Positions 54,459 to 62,976 of a DNA stretch of 64,000 nucleotides are shown in pieces. A model generated the notes under the pieces. It did not search any database. It saw nothing but the letters and a program-made list of their open reading frames with translations, and was not told the DNA's origin. This DNA is from UBA2784 sp964494625 (GTDB lineage Bacteria; Pseudomonadota; Alphaproteobacteria; Micropepsales; Micropepsaceae): NCBI GenBank assembly GCA_964494625.1, contig CAZBRT010000004.1:124001-188000 (forward strand), written 5' to 3'. A program made the translations under genes and the position numbers. Position 1 is the first letter of the stretch. Each line of letters begins with the position of its first letter.

Positions 54459-55634
54459 TCAGCCCTGGTCGAGCTGACGCGAGACGCGGACCAGCAATTC
54501 GCCCGAGAAATTCTCAAGACGCGAATTGTAGGCACCGATCTTGCGGCCGAAGATGTTGTAGAAAATGACCGCCGGAATGGCCGCGAACAGGCCGATGGCC
54601 GTCGCAAACAGGGCTTCGGCGATACCCGGCGCCACGACCGCAAGATTGGTCGTGTTCGTTTCCGCGATGCCGATGAAGCTGTTCATGATGCCCCAGACGG
54701 TGCCGAAAAGGCCGACGAAGGGCGAGATCGAACCTGTCGTCGCCAGCGTGCCCATACCCGAGCCGAGCATGGCGCTGTTCGATGTCTGCGCAATCGACAT
54801 GACAGCTGAAATGCGGCTTGTCAGGTGCTCGCGCTTGTCACCCGTGCCGACATTGCCCGTGGCCGACATTTCACTGGCCGCGGCCTCGAGCATCTGCACC
54901 ATGGGAACCGAACGATCAGCCCGGCGCATGTTCTTTGCCATTTCCTGCAAAGGCGCGTTGGACGAACGGAATTCCTTCAGGAACGCGTCGGTGCGGCGGT
55001 TCAATGCGCCAAAGTACATGTACTTGGCGATCAGGATTGCCCAGGACACCATCGACGCAATGATCAGGCCGATCATCACGATCTTCACGATCAGATGCGC
55101 CTGCATGAACATGCCGAGCGGCGTCAGGTCGTGACCCTGCTCATCAGACTTGAGAAGCGGCTGACCGTCCTCACCAAGAATGATGTTGTTCGTGTTCGGG
55201 TCACGCTGCAACTCGACCGGAATCGGATTGCCGTCAGGCCCAAGGATCAGGTCGTTGTTCGGGGCGCGCTGCGGCGGAACCCGCAGTTCAACGCCATCGA
55301 CGGTAACCGGAACGCCTGAGCCGTCAACCAGCGGGATCTTGCCGTCCGGGCCGACCTCAATGCGCGGCGCGGTGGGCGCTGCAGTGGGATCGGGCGGAAG
55401 CGGAAGTCCATCCGGCCCCAGGACCGGCGCCGTTGCCGGTGCCGTCGTGCCGTCTGCGGCGGGCGTGCCCGGCGCTGGCGTCGTTGCCGGTGCCGTGGTG
55501 GCAGCGGGCGGCGGCTCGGTGGCCGGGGCCGTTTGCGCAAACGCGGAAGTGGCGCTCGCAAATGCGACGCCGGAGAAAAGCGCTGCGGCAATCGCCGTGC
55601 GCTTCAGGGATTTCGATACACCGAACTGCAGCAT
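54459..55634 (-). CDS. exbB: ExbB/TolQ-family motor protein with long periplasmic N-terminal extension
   Basis: The 391-aa protein is longer than a typical ExbB (about 240 aa). A signal peptide (about 1-33) is followed by a Pro/Ala/Thr-rich region and four short [VL]G[PE]DG repeats at residues 72, 94, 131 and 153. The MotA/TolQ/ExbB core starts with a helix at 183-206 (VKIVMIGLIIASMVSWAIL) and contains ISPFVGLFGTVWGIMNSFIGI and IAEALFATAIGLFAAIPAVIFYN. With ExbD it converts proton flow into TonB motion. It is the first gene of the operon. Confidence 0.9.
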   Translation of the reverse strand: MLQFGVSKSLKRTAIAAALFSGVAFASATSAFAQTAPATEPPPAATTAPATTPAPGTPAADGTTAPATAPVLGPDGLPLPPDPTAAPTAPRIEVGPDGKIPLVDGSGVPVTVDGVELRVPPQRAPNNDLILGPDGNPIPVELQRDPNTNNIILGEDGQPLLKSDEQGHDLTPLGMFMQAHLIVKIVMIGLIIASMVSWAILIAKYMYFGALNRRTDAFLKEFRSSNAPLQEMAKNMRRADRSVPMVQMLEAAASEMSATGNVGTGDKREHLTSRISAVMSIAQTSNSAMLGSGMGTLATTGSISPFVGLFGTVWGIMNSFIGIAETNTTNLAVVAPGIAEALFATAIGLFAAIPAVIFYNIFGRKIGAYNSRLENFSGELLVRVSRQLDQG

Positions 55635-55969
55635 TGAGGACTTCCTCTCGCAAACGCGCTTCCAGCCCAGACGTCCGATGCATCATGCATCAGTCGCCGC
55701 TCATTCTCAGTCAACGAATGTGGCTGTGTCGTGCCGGGAATATGGCGACGGACGATTTGCCTGACCTGCAAACAGACTGCAAGGCAGACAGGCCGCATAG
55801 CAGCCATCATACCCTCATCCGGTCCACCCCACGCAGACCGGAACCCCCAACTTGCACACCCCACTCATACAAACCGGCGCGGTATATCCCGCCTTACGGT
55901 TATGTCGCAATAAGTTTTAACAAACTAACCTGTGGCAGCCAACGTCGCCATGTCACATCCGAAACATGC
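55635..55969. promoter_or_regulatory. Promoter region of the exbB operon with a 15-bp palindrome
   Basis: These 335 nt have no gene. At 55677-55691, GATGCAT-C-ATGCATC is a perfect palindrome 43 nt before the exbB start and could be an operator. Nearby minus-strand TGACTGAGAATGAG is vaguely Fur-like. The distal part (55850-55930) is AT-richer. The palindrome itself is certain; the regulatory reading is a guess. Confidence 0.4.
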
Positions 55970-56785
55970 TTAATTCACGGGGAGTTGCGCAACAATTGTC
56001 ATGCCGTCGAAGGCCGGCTCGACATTGGCGGGAAGCCGCGCCTTCAGCCGTTCATAGTCGAGGTCGATATGAAGGTTTGTCAGAATCGCGCGCTTGGGGC
56101 GGAAGTGCCGAATCCACGCCAATGTCTGTTCAACGTGTGAGTGAGTCGGGTGCGGCTTGTCGCGCAGCGCGTCGACAATCCAGCAGTCCAGACCCTCGAG
56201 CGCTGCGTGGCTTGCTTCCGGGATCGCAACAAGGTCGCTGGAATAGGCGATCTTGCCGAAGCGGAAGCCCAATGAGCGCATCGAGCCGTGGTCCTGCGCA
56301 AAGGCCAGCACGGGAATGGCACCGCCCTTGCCTTCAATGACAAACGGGGCAAACGGCTCGGGCAGGATTTCCGCATCGAGTATCTGCGGATAGCCACCCG
56401 GCGCACCGTGAAAGCAATAGGAGAAGCGTGACGACAGCGACGTGATTGTTGCCTGGTCGCTGATCACGCGCACGCGCTTGCGCATGTTTTGGGCAATCAT
56501 GCGCAGATCATCAAGACCATGGGTCTGGTCGGCATGGTCATGGGTGATGAGCACGCCATCAAGTTGTCCGCATCTTGCGTCGATCAGCTGTTCGCGCATG
56601 TCGGGGCTTGTATCGACCAACACGGAAGTCGCGCCGCACCGGACAAGGATCGCGCAACGGCGACGCCGGTTCTTCGGATTTGCAGGATCGCAGGCGCCCC
56701 AGTCCGGACCGTCCGGGCCGATCCGCGGCACGCCGCCCGACGAACCGCTGCCCAAAATGGTGACCGAGATTTCAGACGTGATCAC
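55970..56785 (-). CDS. MBL-fold metallo-hydrolase (PhnP-like)
   Basis: The 271-aa metallo-beta-lactamase-fold protein opens VTILGSGSSGGVPRIG and carries the metal motif THDHADQTHGLDDLR, RRRRCAILVRCG, YSSDLVAIPE and the late THSHVEQTLAW and LTNLHIDLDY. In the usual THxHADH motif a Gln replaces the second metal His region (HADQTH), as in related alphaproteobacterial proteins. It is probably a phosphodiesterase. Its start overlaps the tatD stop (ATGA), and it is the last gene of the rlpA-dacA-tmk-holB-tatD unit. Confidence 0.85.
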   Translation of the reverse strand: MITSEISVTILGSGSSGGVPRIGPDGPDWGACDPANPKNRRRRCAILVRCGATSVLVDTSPDMREQLIDARCGQLDGVLITHDHADQTHGLDDLRMIAQNMRKRVRVISDQATITSLSSRFSYCFHGAPGGYPQILDAEILPEPFAPFVIEGKGGAIPVLAFAQDHGSMRSLGFRFGKIAYSSDLVAIPEASHAALEGLDCWIVDALRDKPHPTHSHVEQTLAWIRHFRPKRAILTNLHIDLDYERLKARLPANVEPAFDGMTIVAQLPVN

Positions 56786-57573
56786 GTACGCCCAGCCTTG
56801 GGAAACTGGGCCTTGGGAAACAGGCGGAAAAAATTTTCGGTCGTGTGCCGCGCCAGCGCGTCCACACTCATGCCCTTTATTTCGGCCACTTTGGCTGCCG
56901 TCAGCGCCACATGGGCGGGCTCGCAGGTTTTGCCCCGGTGCGGCATCGGCGCAAGGAAGGGTGCATCAGTCTCGACCAGCATCCGTTCAACGGGAAACCA
57001 GCGGACGATATCGCGCAACGCATCAGCCGTCTTGAAGGTCACGATGCCTGAAATCGAGATATAGAGGCCAAGCTCAAGCGCGGTGCGCGCAAGTGCCTCC
57101 CCCGACGAGAAGCAGTGCAAGACGCCGCCAAAGGGCTTTTCCGCCACGGCCTGGCGCAACATGGCATCGGTCACCTCATCGGCATCGCGCGTGTGGATGA
57201 CAACGGGCAGACCCGTTTTTTGTGCAGCAGCGATGTGGACCCTGAAGTTTTCAGCCTGTGCGTCACGCGGTGAATGGTCATAGTAGAAGTCGAGGCCAGT
57301 CTCGCCAAAGCCGACGACCTTGGGATCATCCGACATCGCGGCGAGCTTTTCCGCATCCGCCTTCGGCGATCCTGAGGCCTCATGCGGGTGAACGCCCACC
57401 GTGCACCAGATGTCATCGGCTTGCGCCGCAGCGGCACGCACGCCGTCAAATTTGTCGAGCCGGGTGCAGATGGTGAGAAAACCGGAGACTCCTGCCGCAC
57501 GCGCGCGTGACACAACACCCGCATCCTTGGCAAGCGCGGGAAAATCAAGATGGCAGTGACTGTCGATCAGCAT
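56782..57573 (-). CDS. tatD: TatD-family metal-dependent deoxyribonuclease
   Basis: The 263-aa TIM-barrel hydrolase has MLIDSHCHLDFP (metal HxH), VGVHPHEA, GFGETGLDFYYDHSP (bridging Glu), PVVIHTRDADEV, GVLHCFSSG and VETDAPFLAPMPHRGKTCEP. TatD is a 3'-5' exonuclease linked to DNA repair; despite its name it is not a translocase part. It lies 31 nt after holB and overlaps the MBL gene. In many relatives metG lies between holB and tatD; here it does not. Confidence 0.93.
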   Translation of the reverse strand: MLIDSHCHLDFPALAKDAGVVSRARAAGVSGFLTICTRLDKFDGVRAAAAQADDIWCTVGVHPHEASGSPKADAEKLAAMSDDPKVVGFGETGLDFYYDHSPRDAQAENFRVHIAAAQKTGLPVVIHTRDADEVTDAMLRQAVAEKPFGGVLHCFSSGEALARTALELGLYISISGIVTFKTADALRDIVRWFPVERMLVETDAPFLAPMPHRGKTCEPAHVALTAAKVAEIKGMSVDALARHTTENFFRLFPKAQFPKAGRT

Positions 57574-57604
57574 GCGGGTGAAATAGGCGTTTCAAGCCGT
57601 CGCT

Positions 57605-58657
57605 TCAACCGGCTTTTGCGGCCGGCTGCGCAAGGCCTGCGAGTTCGTTGAGTACGGCGAGTGCCACATATTTCCTGTCAAGGTGAAGGCTGTCTTCAAG
57701 CCGCGTCAGGCGCCTTAACCGCGCCAGTGCCTCGACGCTAGCGTTGGCCCGGGCAAGGCCTGTGGCCCCCGCGCTGGTGTCACTGCTGATGGCGCCGCCC
57801 GCGCCACGGATCAAGAGGTCTTCGGCCAGCGACAGGAAGAGGTCGAAGGTTCCTTCGTTGGCAGCCTTGGCCAATTCATCCGCAAGCGCATGCTGCGCAA
57901 CCACGTCCAGGACGGCTGGCTTCTCCAACGAACCCATGCGGGCGGCCAGTGAAAGGCCGTCGCGCGCCAGAATGTCGAGGGCGCGGCCAAGGCTGCCGCC
58001 GCTCATGACGGCAAGCTGCGCCCGCGCGGTTGTTCCGCATTGGGGGGCCAGCGCAATCAGCCCCTGCTCCATGCTGCCTGCATCCAGGGGCCGCAATTGC
58101 AGCCGGCGGCAACGCGACTTGATCGTGGCCATCAATCTTCCCGGCGCGTGCGACACCAGGAGCAAGAGACCGCCCGCTGGCGGTTCCTCCAGCAACTTCA
58201 GAAGCGCGTTGCACGCATTCCAGTTCATGTCGTCAACCGCGTCGATGATGGCAACGCGCCAGCCGCCATCGGTTGCATGGGTCGCAAAGAACTTCGCAAG
58301 CCCCCTCACCTGCTCGACCGGCAGATCGGCCTTGAACCGCTTCTTGTCTTCGTCCCATGGGCGTTCGAGGAGCGTGACATCCGGATGCACGCCGGTCTCG
58401 ATCAGGTGCACCGCACGATCATTTTGGGCCGCGGGTAAATCGGCGCCCAGCAATCCACCGCGCGCGGCGGCCAGCGCCTTGGCAAAGCGGAAAGCCAATG
58501 TCGCCTTGCCGATGCCGCGCGGCCCCTCGATCAGCCATGCGTGGTGCAATCGCCCGCTGTTGACGGCGCTCACCAGTTCAGCCCGCGCCTTCTCATGGCC
58601 AAACAATTGATGCTGCGCGCGGGGATGAACCGGCTCGGGCGTTGCGGCTTGGCTCAT
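57605..58657 (-). CDS. holB: DNA polymerase III subunit delta'
   Basis: The 350-aa clamp-loader subunit has HAWLIEGPRGIGKATLAFRFA (P-loop-like GPRGIGKAT, residues about 43-51), VRGLAKFFATHA, VAIIDAVDDMNWNACNALLKLLEEPP and LLLVSHAPGRLMATIKSRCRRLQLRPL. The zinc-binding cysteines of E. coli HolB are not visible, as in many alphaproteobacteria. The start overlaps the tmk stop (ATGA), as in the standard tmk-holB pair. Confidence 0.93.
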   Translation of the reverse strand: MSQAATPEPVHPRAQHQLFGHEKARAELVSAVNSGRLHHAWLIEGPRGIGKATLAFRFAKALAAARGGLLGADLPAAQNDRAVHLIETGVHPDVTLLERPWDEDKKRFKADLPVEQVRGLAKFFATHATDGGWRVAIIDAVDDMNWNACNALLKLLEEPPAGGLLLLVSHAPGRLMATIKSRCRRLQLRPLDAGSMEQGLIALAPQCGTTARAQLAVMSGGSLGRALDILARDGLSLAARMGSLEKPAVLDVVAQHALADELAKAANEGTFDLFLSLAEDLLIRGAGGAISSDTSAGATGLARANASVEALARLRRLTRLEDSLHLDRKYVALAVLNELAGLAQPAAKAG

Positions 58658-59304
58658 GCGGCAAGCCCCAGCTTGGGCAATCGCGCAGCGACGATCTCGC
58701 GCACACGCTTTTCGACCTCGGCGATGGGCGCATCGGCGCCGATGACGGCGCAGCGCCTTGGCTCTGCCTGCGCGATCGCAAGAAACGCGTTGCGCAATTT
58801 GTGATGGAAGGCGATGTCCATATTCTCATAGCGCGAGGTTGCCTCGCCCAGTTGCCGTGCCCGCGCGATCGCCCGCGCGACACCGGTTTCCGGCGGCAGG
58901 TCGATGATCAGCGTCAGGTCCGGCATGTCTGGACCGACGACCAGTGCCTTCAGCGCTTCCAGAGACGGCGCTGCAAGACCGCTTGCCACGCTTTGATAGG
59001 CCGCCGTCGAATCCACGAAGCGGTCACACAGAACCGTCGCGCCCCCCGCCCGCGCCGGACGGATCAGGCGGTCGAGATGTTCCGCGCGCGCGGCATAAAA
59101 AAGGAGCGCCTCGGTCAGGGGGGTAAAACGGTGGCCAGGCGCGACCACCAGATCGCGGATGCGTTCGGCCTCCGGCGTGCCGCCGGGCTCTCGTGTCAGC
59201 ACCACATCGTTGCCGCACGCGGCGAGCGCGTCACGCAACAGCCTTATCTGGGTCGATTTGCCTGCGCCCTCGCCGCCTTCAAACGTGATGAAGGCGCCTG
59301 TCAT
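58654..59304 (-). CDS. tmk: Thymidylate kinase
   Basis: The 216-aa protein has the P-loop FEGGEGAGKSTQ (residues 8-19), LTREPGGTPEAERIR with the substrate-binding Arg, ALLFYAARAEHLDRLIRPAR, the DRFVDSTAAYQ motif and LTLIIDLPPETG. It phosphorylates dTMP to dTDP. Start and stop overlap dacA and holB by ATGA on each side. Confidence 0.95.
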   Translation of the reverse strand: MTGAFITFEGGEGAGKSTQIRLLRDALAACGNDVVLTREPGGTPEAERIRDLVVAPGHRFTPLTEALLFYAARAEHLDRLIRPARAGGATVLCDRFVDSTAAYQSVASGLAAPSLEALKALVVGPDMPDLTLIIDLPPETGVARAIARARQLGEATSRYENMDIAFHHKLRNAFLAIAQAEPRRCAVIGADAPIAEVEKRVREIVAARLPKLGLAA

Positions 59305-60470
59305 TGCACCGGAACGGATTCGGGCTGCGCACCACTACCATCCAGCATTTGCGATATCGCCGTGCCGATGCGTGACAAAAGCCCCGCGCGTTCCATCGGC
59401 GCACCGGTCACCAAGGGGGCGGTTGCGATGATCGCACCCTCCACCATGACCCTGACCTCGCCGACGGGCATGCCCGCATCAAACGGCGCTGCAATCGGGC
59501 CGGTATAGGTGGCGACGACCTTCATCTTGCGCCGGTTTGCGCCAGACATGAAGACATTCAACGGCGAAGCCACGACCAGCGAAACACTGTCGCTTTCGCC
59601 GTTCCAGACATCGGCCGTGATCACATTTTCGCCGGCGGCCAGAAGGTCGAACCGCCTGAACTCACGAAATGCGGTCTGGATGAGCCGCTTGGACTCCGAG
59701 GCCCGCTCCTCCTCCGACGACAAACCGAACAAGACCAGAATGACACGGCGGTTTTCCTGCACCGCTGTGCCGACAAGTCCGTAACCCGCCTCTTCGGTGT
59801 GGCCGGTCTTCATCCCGTCAGCGCCGACATTGGCATAGAGCAGCGGATTGCGGTTGCTCTGCGTGATGCCCGTCCACGTGAAGGACAACTCGGAAAAGAA
59901 ATGCATGTACTCCGGATAGGTGCGGATGATGTGGGATGCAAGCATCGCCAGATCGCGGACGCTGGTCTCGTGCCCCACTTCCGGCCAGCCGGACGAATTC
60001 ATGAAATGGGTTTCCTGCAGGCCAAGTTCGATGCCGCGGGCAGTCATCATCTCCGCAAAGTCCGCCTCCGTGCCGCCGATGCCTTCGGCCACCACGATGC
60101 AAGCATCATTTCCCGAAAGGATCGATATGCCGCGGATCAGATCCTCCACGCGCACATCGGTATCGACCATGACGAACATTTTTGACCCTTGGGTCTCCCA
60201 TGCTTTCTGCGAGACATGGAATGTGGACTCCATGGTCAGGTCACCGTCCTTAAGCTTCTGGAAAAGGAGCTCAAGTGTCATCAGCTTGGTCATCGAGGCG
60301 GGCGGATAAGGGACGTCCGCCATCTTTTCGAACATCACCGTGCCGGTTTCATAATCGAGCATGATCGCTGCGCGCGCTGGCGTGTCGATCTCGACTGCGG
60401 CCATCGCGGGCGCAGCCGGCAGCACAATGGCAAAGAGAATAGCGAACGCGCGCCGCATCATGGCAAACAT
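59301..60470 (-). CDS. dacA: D-alanyl-D-alanine carboxypeptidase (PBP5/6 type)
   Basis: The 389-aa protein has a signal peptide (AILFAIVLPAAPAMA) and the three penicillin-binding motifs: S59-M-T-K62, S119-G-N121 and K221-T-G223. A C-terminal beta domain follows (VVATYTGPIAAPFDAGMPVG). It trims the terminal D-Ala from peptidoglycan pentapeptides, anchored in the inner membrane. It sits 9 nt after rlpA and overlaps tmk, so a wall-to-replication operon is likely. The substrate preference is inferred from family. Confidence 0.92.
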   Translation of the reverse strand: MFAMMRRAFAILFAIVLPAAPAMAAVEIDTPARAAIMLDYETGTVMFEKMADVPYPPASMTKLMTLELLFQKLKDGDLTMESTFHVSQKAWETQGSKMFVMVDTDVRVEDLIRGISILSGNDACIVVAEGIGGTEADFAEMMTARGIELGLQETHFMNSSGWPEVGHETSVRDLAMLASHIIRTYPEYMHFFSELSFTWTGITQSNRNPLLYANVGADGMKTGHTEEAGYGLVGTAVQENRRVILVLFGLSSEEERASESKRLIQTAFREFRRFDLLAAGENVITADVWNGESDSVSLVVASPLNVFMSGANRRKMKVVATYTGPIAAPFDAGMPVGEVRVMVEGAIIATAPLVTGAPMERAGLLSRIGTAISQMLDGSGAQPESVPVQ

Positions 60471-60479
60471 CTCTCCGGG

Positions 60480-61397
60480 TCAATCAACAACGATATGGGC
60501 GCCGGGCTGGCCACCCGCAATGACGCGCTCAAGTGCCGCGTCCGCATCGCGCACCGAACCAAACGGCCCCAGCCTGACGCGATAGAACTGCTGACCGTTG
60601 ATGCGGGTCGGCGATACGCGCACATCGCCCGTGCTGCTGAGGCGCGCGCGCAGACGTTCCGCATTCTGCTTCGAACGGAAGGAGCCTGCCTGCACCCACA
60701 ATTGCGTCGTCGAAGGAACCGCAACGGTCGTTACTGTGCCATCGGCAACAGGCGCGCTGCCGATGCGGGTGGATTCAACCGGACGCGGCGCCGTTTCCAC
60801 CGTGCGGGTCGGCGCGCTGGATGTGCCGGGCGGTGGCGCGAGCGTGTTCGAGGCAATCTCCTCGGTCGGTGCGGCACTTGCCACGGGCGCCGCCGTCGCT
60901 TGAGCGCCGCTGCCATCCGCGCGGCCGACATACTGGACGCGCACGCGGGCGACGCCATCGCCTTTGAAACCCAAAAGCTCAGCTGCGTTTTCCGAGACGT
61001 CGAGAATGCGACCCGGAATAAACGGTCCGCGATCATTCACCCGCAGGACAATCGACTTGCCGTTTTGCAGATTGGTAACACGCACGAGCACCGGCAGCGG
61101 CAGTGTCTTGTGTGCAGCGGTCAACCCATCGGGACTAAAAATCTCGCCATTGGCCGTCGGACGCCCGGCAAAAGCATCGCCGTACCAGGAAGCAATGCCC
61201 GTCTCGTCATAGAAAGGATCTTCGTGCGGATAATACCAGACGCCGCCCACCTGATAGGGCGTGCCGACCTTGTATCCGCCCGTGCGCGGCGGCGGCGTTG
61301 TGGTGCAGGCAGCAGCAACAAGGGCCACCATCATCGCAGCCAAGAGCCGCAACGTGCGGCGTGAATTTGCGGAAACGCTTTGGGGCAAGGCATTCAT
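60480..61397 (-). CDS. rlpA: RlpA-type septal lipoprotein with SPOR domain
   Basis: The 305-aa protein has a lipoprotein signal (LLAAMMVALVAAAC, lipid Cys about residue 31), the double-psi beta barrel ETGIASWYGDAFAGRPTANGE, LVRVTNLQNGKSIVLRVNDRGPF and RILDVSENAAELLGF, an Ala/Thr/Pro-rich linker and a C-terminal SPOR domain (LWVQAGSFRSKQNAERLRARL, FYRVRLGPFG). RlpA is an outer-membrane lytic transglycosylase or septal factor. The ATG at 61397 is chosen; the open frame further upstream is antisense to the MmgE/PrpD gene. It is the first gene of the operon. Confidence 0.92.
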   Translation of the reverse strand: MNALPQSVSANSRRTLRLLAAMMVALVAAACTTTPPPRTGGYKVGTPYQVGGVWYYPHEDPFYDETGIASWYGDAFAGRPTANGEIFSPDGLTAAHKTLPLPVLVRVTNLQNGKSIVLRVNDRGPFIPGRILDVSENAAELLGFKGDGVARVRVQYVGRADGSGAQATAAPVASAAPTEEIASNTLAPPPGTSSAPTRTVETAPRPVESTRIGSAPVADGTVTTVAVPSTTQLWVQAGSFRSKQNAERLRARLSSTGDVRVSPTRINGQQFYRVRLGPFGSVRDADAALERVIAGGQPGAHIVVD

Positions 61398-61499
61398 GGG
61401 GGGAAACCGTACAATCCAGCGGATTCGTGCAACGCGGAATTGGGCTAAGCTAGAGTCGCGTGCCCTCCTTCGCAACCATTCTTGCCTTGCCGGAAATTC

Positions 61500-62795
61500 A
61501 TGAGCCATTCGCTGACCACAGAGCTTGTCCACCTGATCCGGGCAAAACCGGCAAGCAAGGCCGATCTGGGCCTTGCCGCCCGCTTCACACTGGATGCGGT
61601 GGCCAATGCGCTGGCCGGACGCCAATCCGCCCCGGGCCAGATTCTGGCCAAATGGGCGGCTGGTGCAGGTCGCGATGCAGGCCGACGTGCATTTCTTATG
61701 GGCGCGCTCACCCATATTCTGGAAACTGATGACATCCACCGGGAATCAGTCGTGCACCCCGGCTGTGTGGTCGTGCCCGCCGCATGGGCAATTGCCGAGC
61801 GCGAGGGAATTTCCGGTCACGGCTTTCTGCGTGCCGTACTGGCCGGGTTCGAGGCGGCCTGCAGGGTGGGTTCCGCCGTTGGTCCCGCCCATTATCGCAT
61901 CTGGCACAATACGGCGACCTGCGGTCCGTTCGGTGCCGCGATGGCCTCTGCCACCCTACTCCGCCTCCCGGATGGGGCATGTGTGGATGCGCTGGGCAAT
62001 GCCGGCACACAATCGAGCGGGCTTTGGGAATTCATGGCGACAGGAGCGATGTCAAAGCATCTGCATGCAGGGCGTGCAGCCGAAAGCGGCCTGATCGCCG
62101 CCGACTTGGCGCGCCACGGCTTTACCGGGCCGCCGGAGATCCTTGAAGGCGCGCGGGGCTTCTTCAAGGCCGCCTGCCCTGATGCGCGACCGGACCTTGT
62201 GATTGCGGGACCTGACAGCCCATGGGCGCTCACCCGCACGTCGATCAAGCCGTGGCCTTCCTGCCGCCATACCCATCCCGCGATCGACGCAGCACAACGC
62301 TTGCGGGCCAGGATCGGCAATCGCGCCATCCATAGCGCCGCGGTCGAAACCTATCAGGCTGCACTCGATGTATGTGACCGGGTGCGGCCGCAAACAGCCT
62401 ATGAGGCAAAATTCTCGTTGCAGCATTGCGTGGCCGCCGCCCTTGCCGGCGATGTTTTGGACTTTTCGGGTTTTGAGACTTCCGCGCGCGCGCAATATGC
62501 CGATCTTGCAGCGCGCGTCAGCATCGCGGTGGGTGAACCTTTCCGCTCGGCCTATCCTGCCGCATGGGGTGCGCGCGTGAGCGTCACCTTGCCGGATGGC
62601 GTTACGATGACCGAGACAAGCCCGCATGCGCCCGGCGATCCTGAAGCCCCGCTGAGCGATGCCACTTTCCTTGCCAAGACCCGGATGCTGCTTGCCCATG
62701 GCCAGGTGCCGGACGGCGAAGGCGTGATCGCCGCCATTCTGGGGCTTGCCGACGATGGGCCGCTGCCACCCCTTCATTTTGCCGGGCGGGTCTGA
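61500..62795 (+). CDS. MmgE/PrpD family protein
   Basis: The 431-aa protein matches the MmgE/PrpD fold: LAARFTLDAVANALAGR, a helix with THILETDDIHRESVVHPGCVVVPAAWA, HNTATCGPFGAAMASATLL, then KAACPDARPDL, SIKPWPSCRHTHPAIDA, and YEAKFSLQHCVAAAL. Members include 2-methylcitrate dehydratase and cis-aconitate decarboxylase; the conserved DD, H and K positions look intact, but the substrate is not determined. No other methylcitrate-cycle gene is nearby. The ATG at 61500 is chosen over an upstream in-frame ATG at 61482. Confidence 0.85.
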   Translation: MSHSLTTELVHLIRAKPASKADLGLAARFTLDAVANALAGRQSAPGQILAKWAAGAGRDAGRRAFLMGALTHILETDDIHRESVVHPGCVVVPAAWAIAEREGISGHGFLRAVLAGFEAACRVGSAVGPAHYRIWHNTATCGPFGAAMASATLLRLPDGACVDALGNAGTQSSGLWEFMATGAMSKHLHAGRAAESGLIAADLARHGFTGPPEILEGARGFFKAACPDARPDLVIAGPDSPWALTRTSIKPWPSCRHTHPAIDAAQRLRARIGNRAIHSAAVETYQAALDVCDRVRPQTAYEAKFSLQHCVAAALAGDVLDFSGFETSARAQYADLAARVSIAVGEPFRSAYPAAWGARVSVTLPDGVTMTETSPHAPGDPEAPLSDATFLAKTRMLLAHGQVPDGEGVIAAILGLADDGPLPPLHFAGRV

Positions 62796-62811
62796 TAATG
62801 CGCACGCGCGC

Positions 62812-62901
62812 GGATGGGTGGCTGAGCGGTTTAAAGCACCGGTCTTGAAAACCGGCGTGGCAGTGATGTCACCGGGGGTTCGAATCCCTCCCCATCCGCC
62901 A
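62812..62901 (+). tRNA. tRNA-Ser (anticodon TGA)
   Basis: This is a 90-nt class II tRNA. The acceptor GGATGGG pairs with CCCATCC, the discriminator is G, and CCA is encoded. The anticodon stem CCGGT/ACCGG encloses CTTGAAA, giving TGA. A long variable arm (GTGGCAGTGATGTCAC) is present, as expected for serine tRNAs. Confidence 0.97.
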
Positions 62902-62976
62902 GTGCGCGCCGCCAGGTTGTGCGGGCGTCATGCGGGGCGTAACGTCCTTGCGTGATCACACACATGGGGGCGCGAC

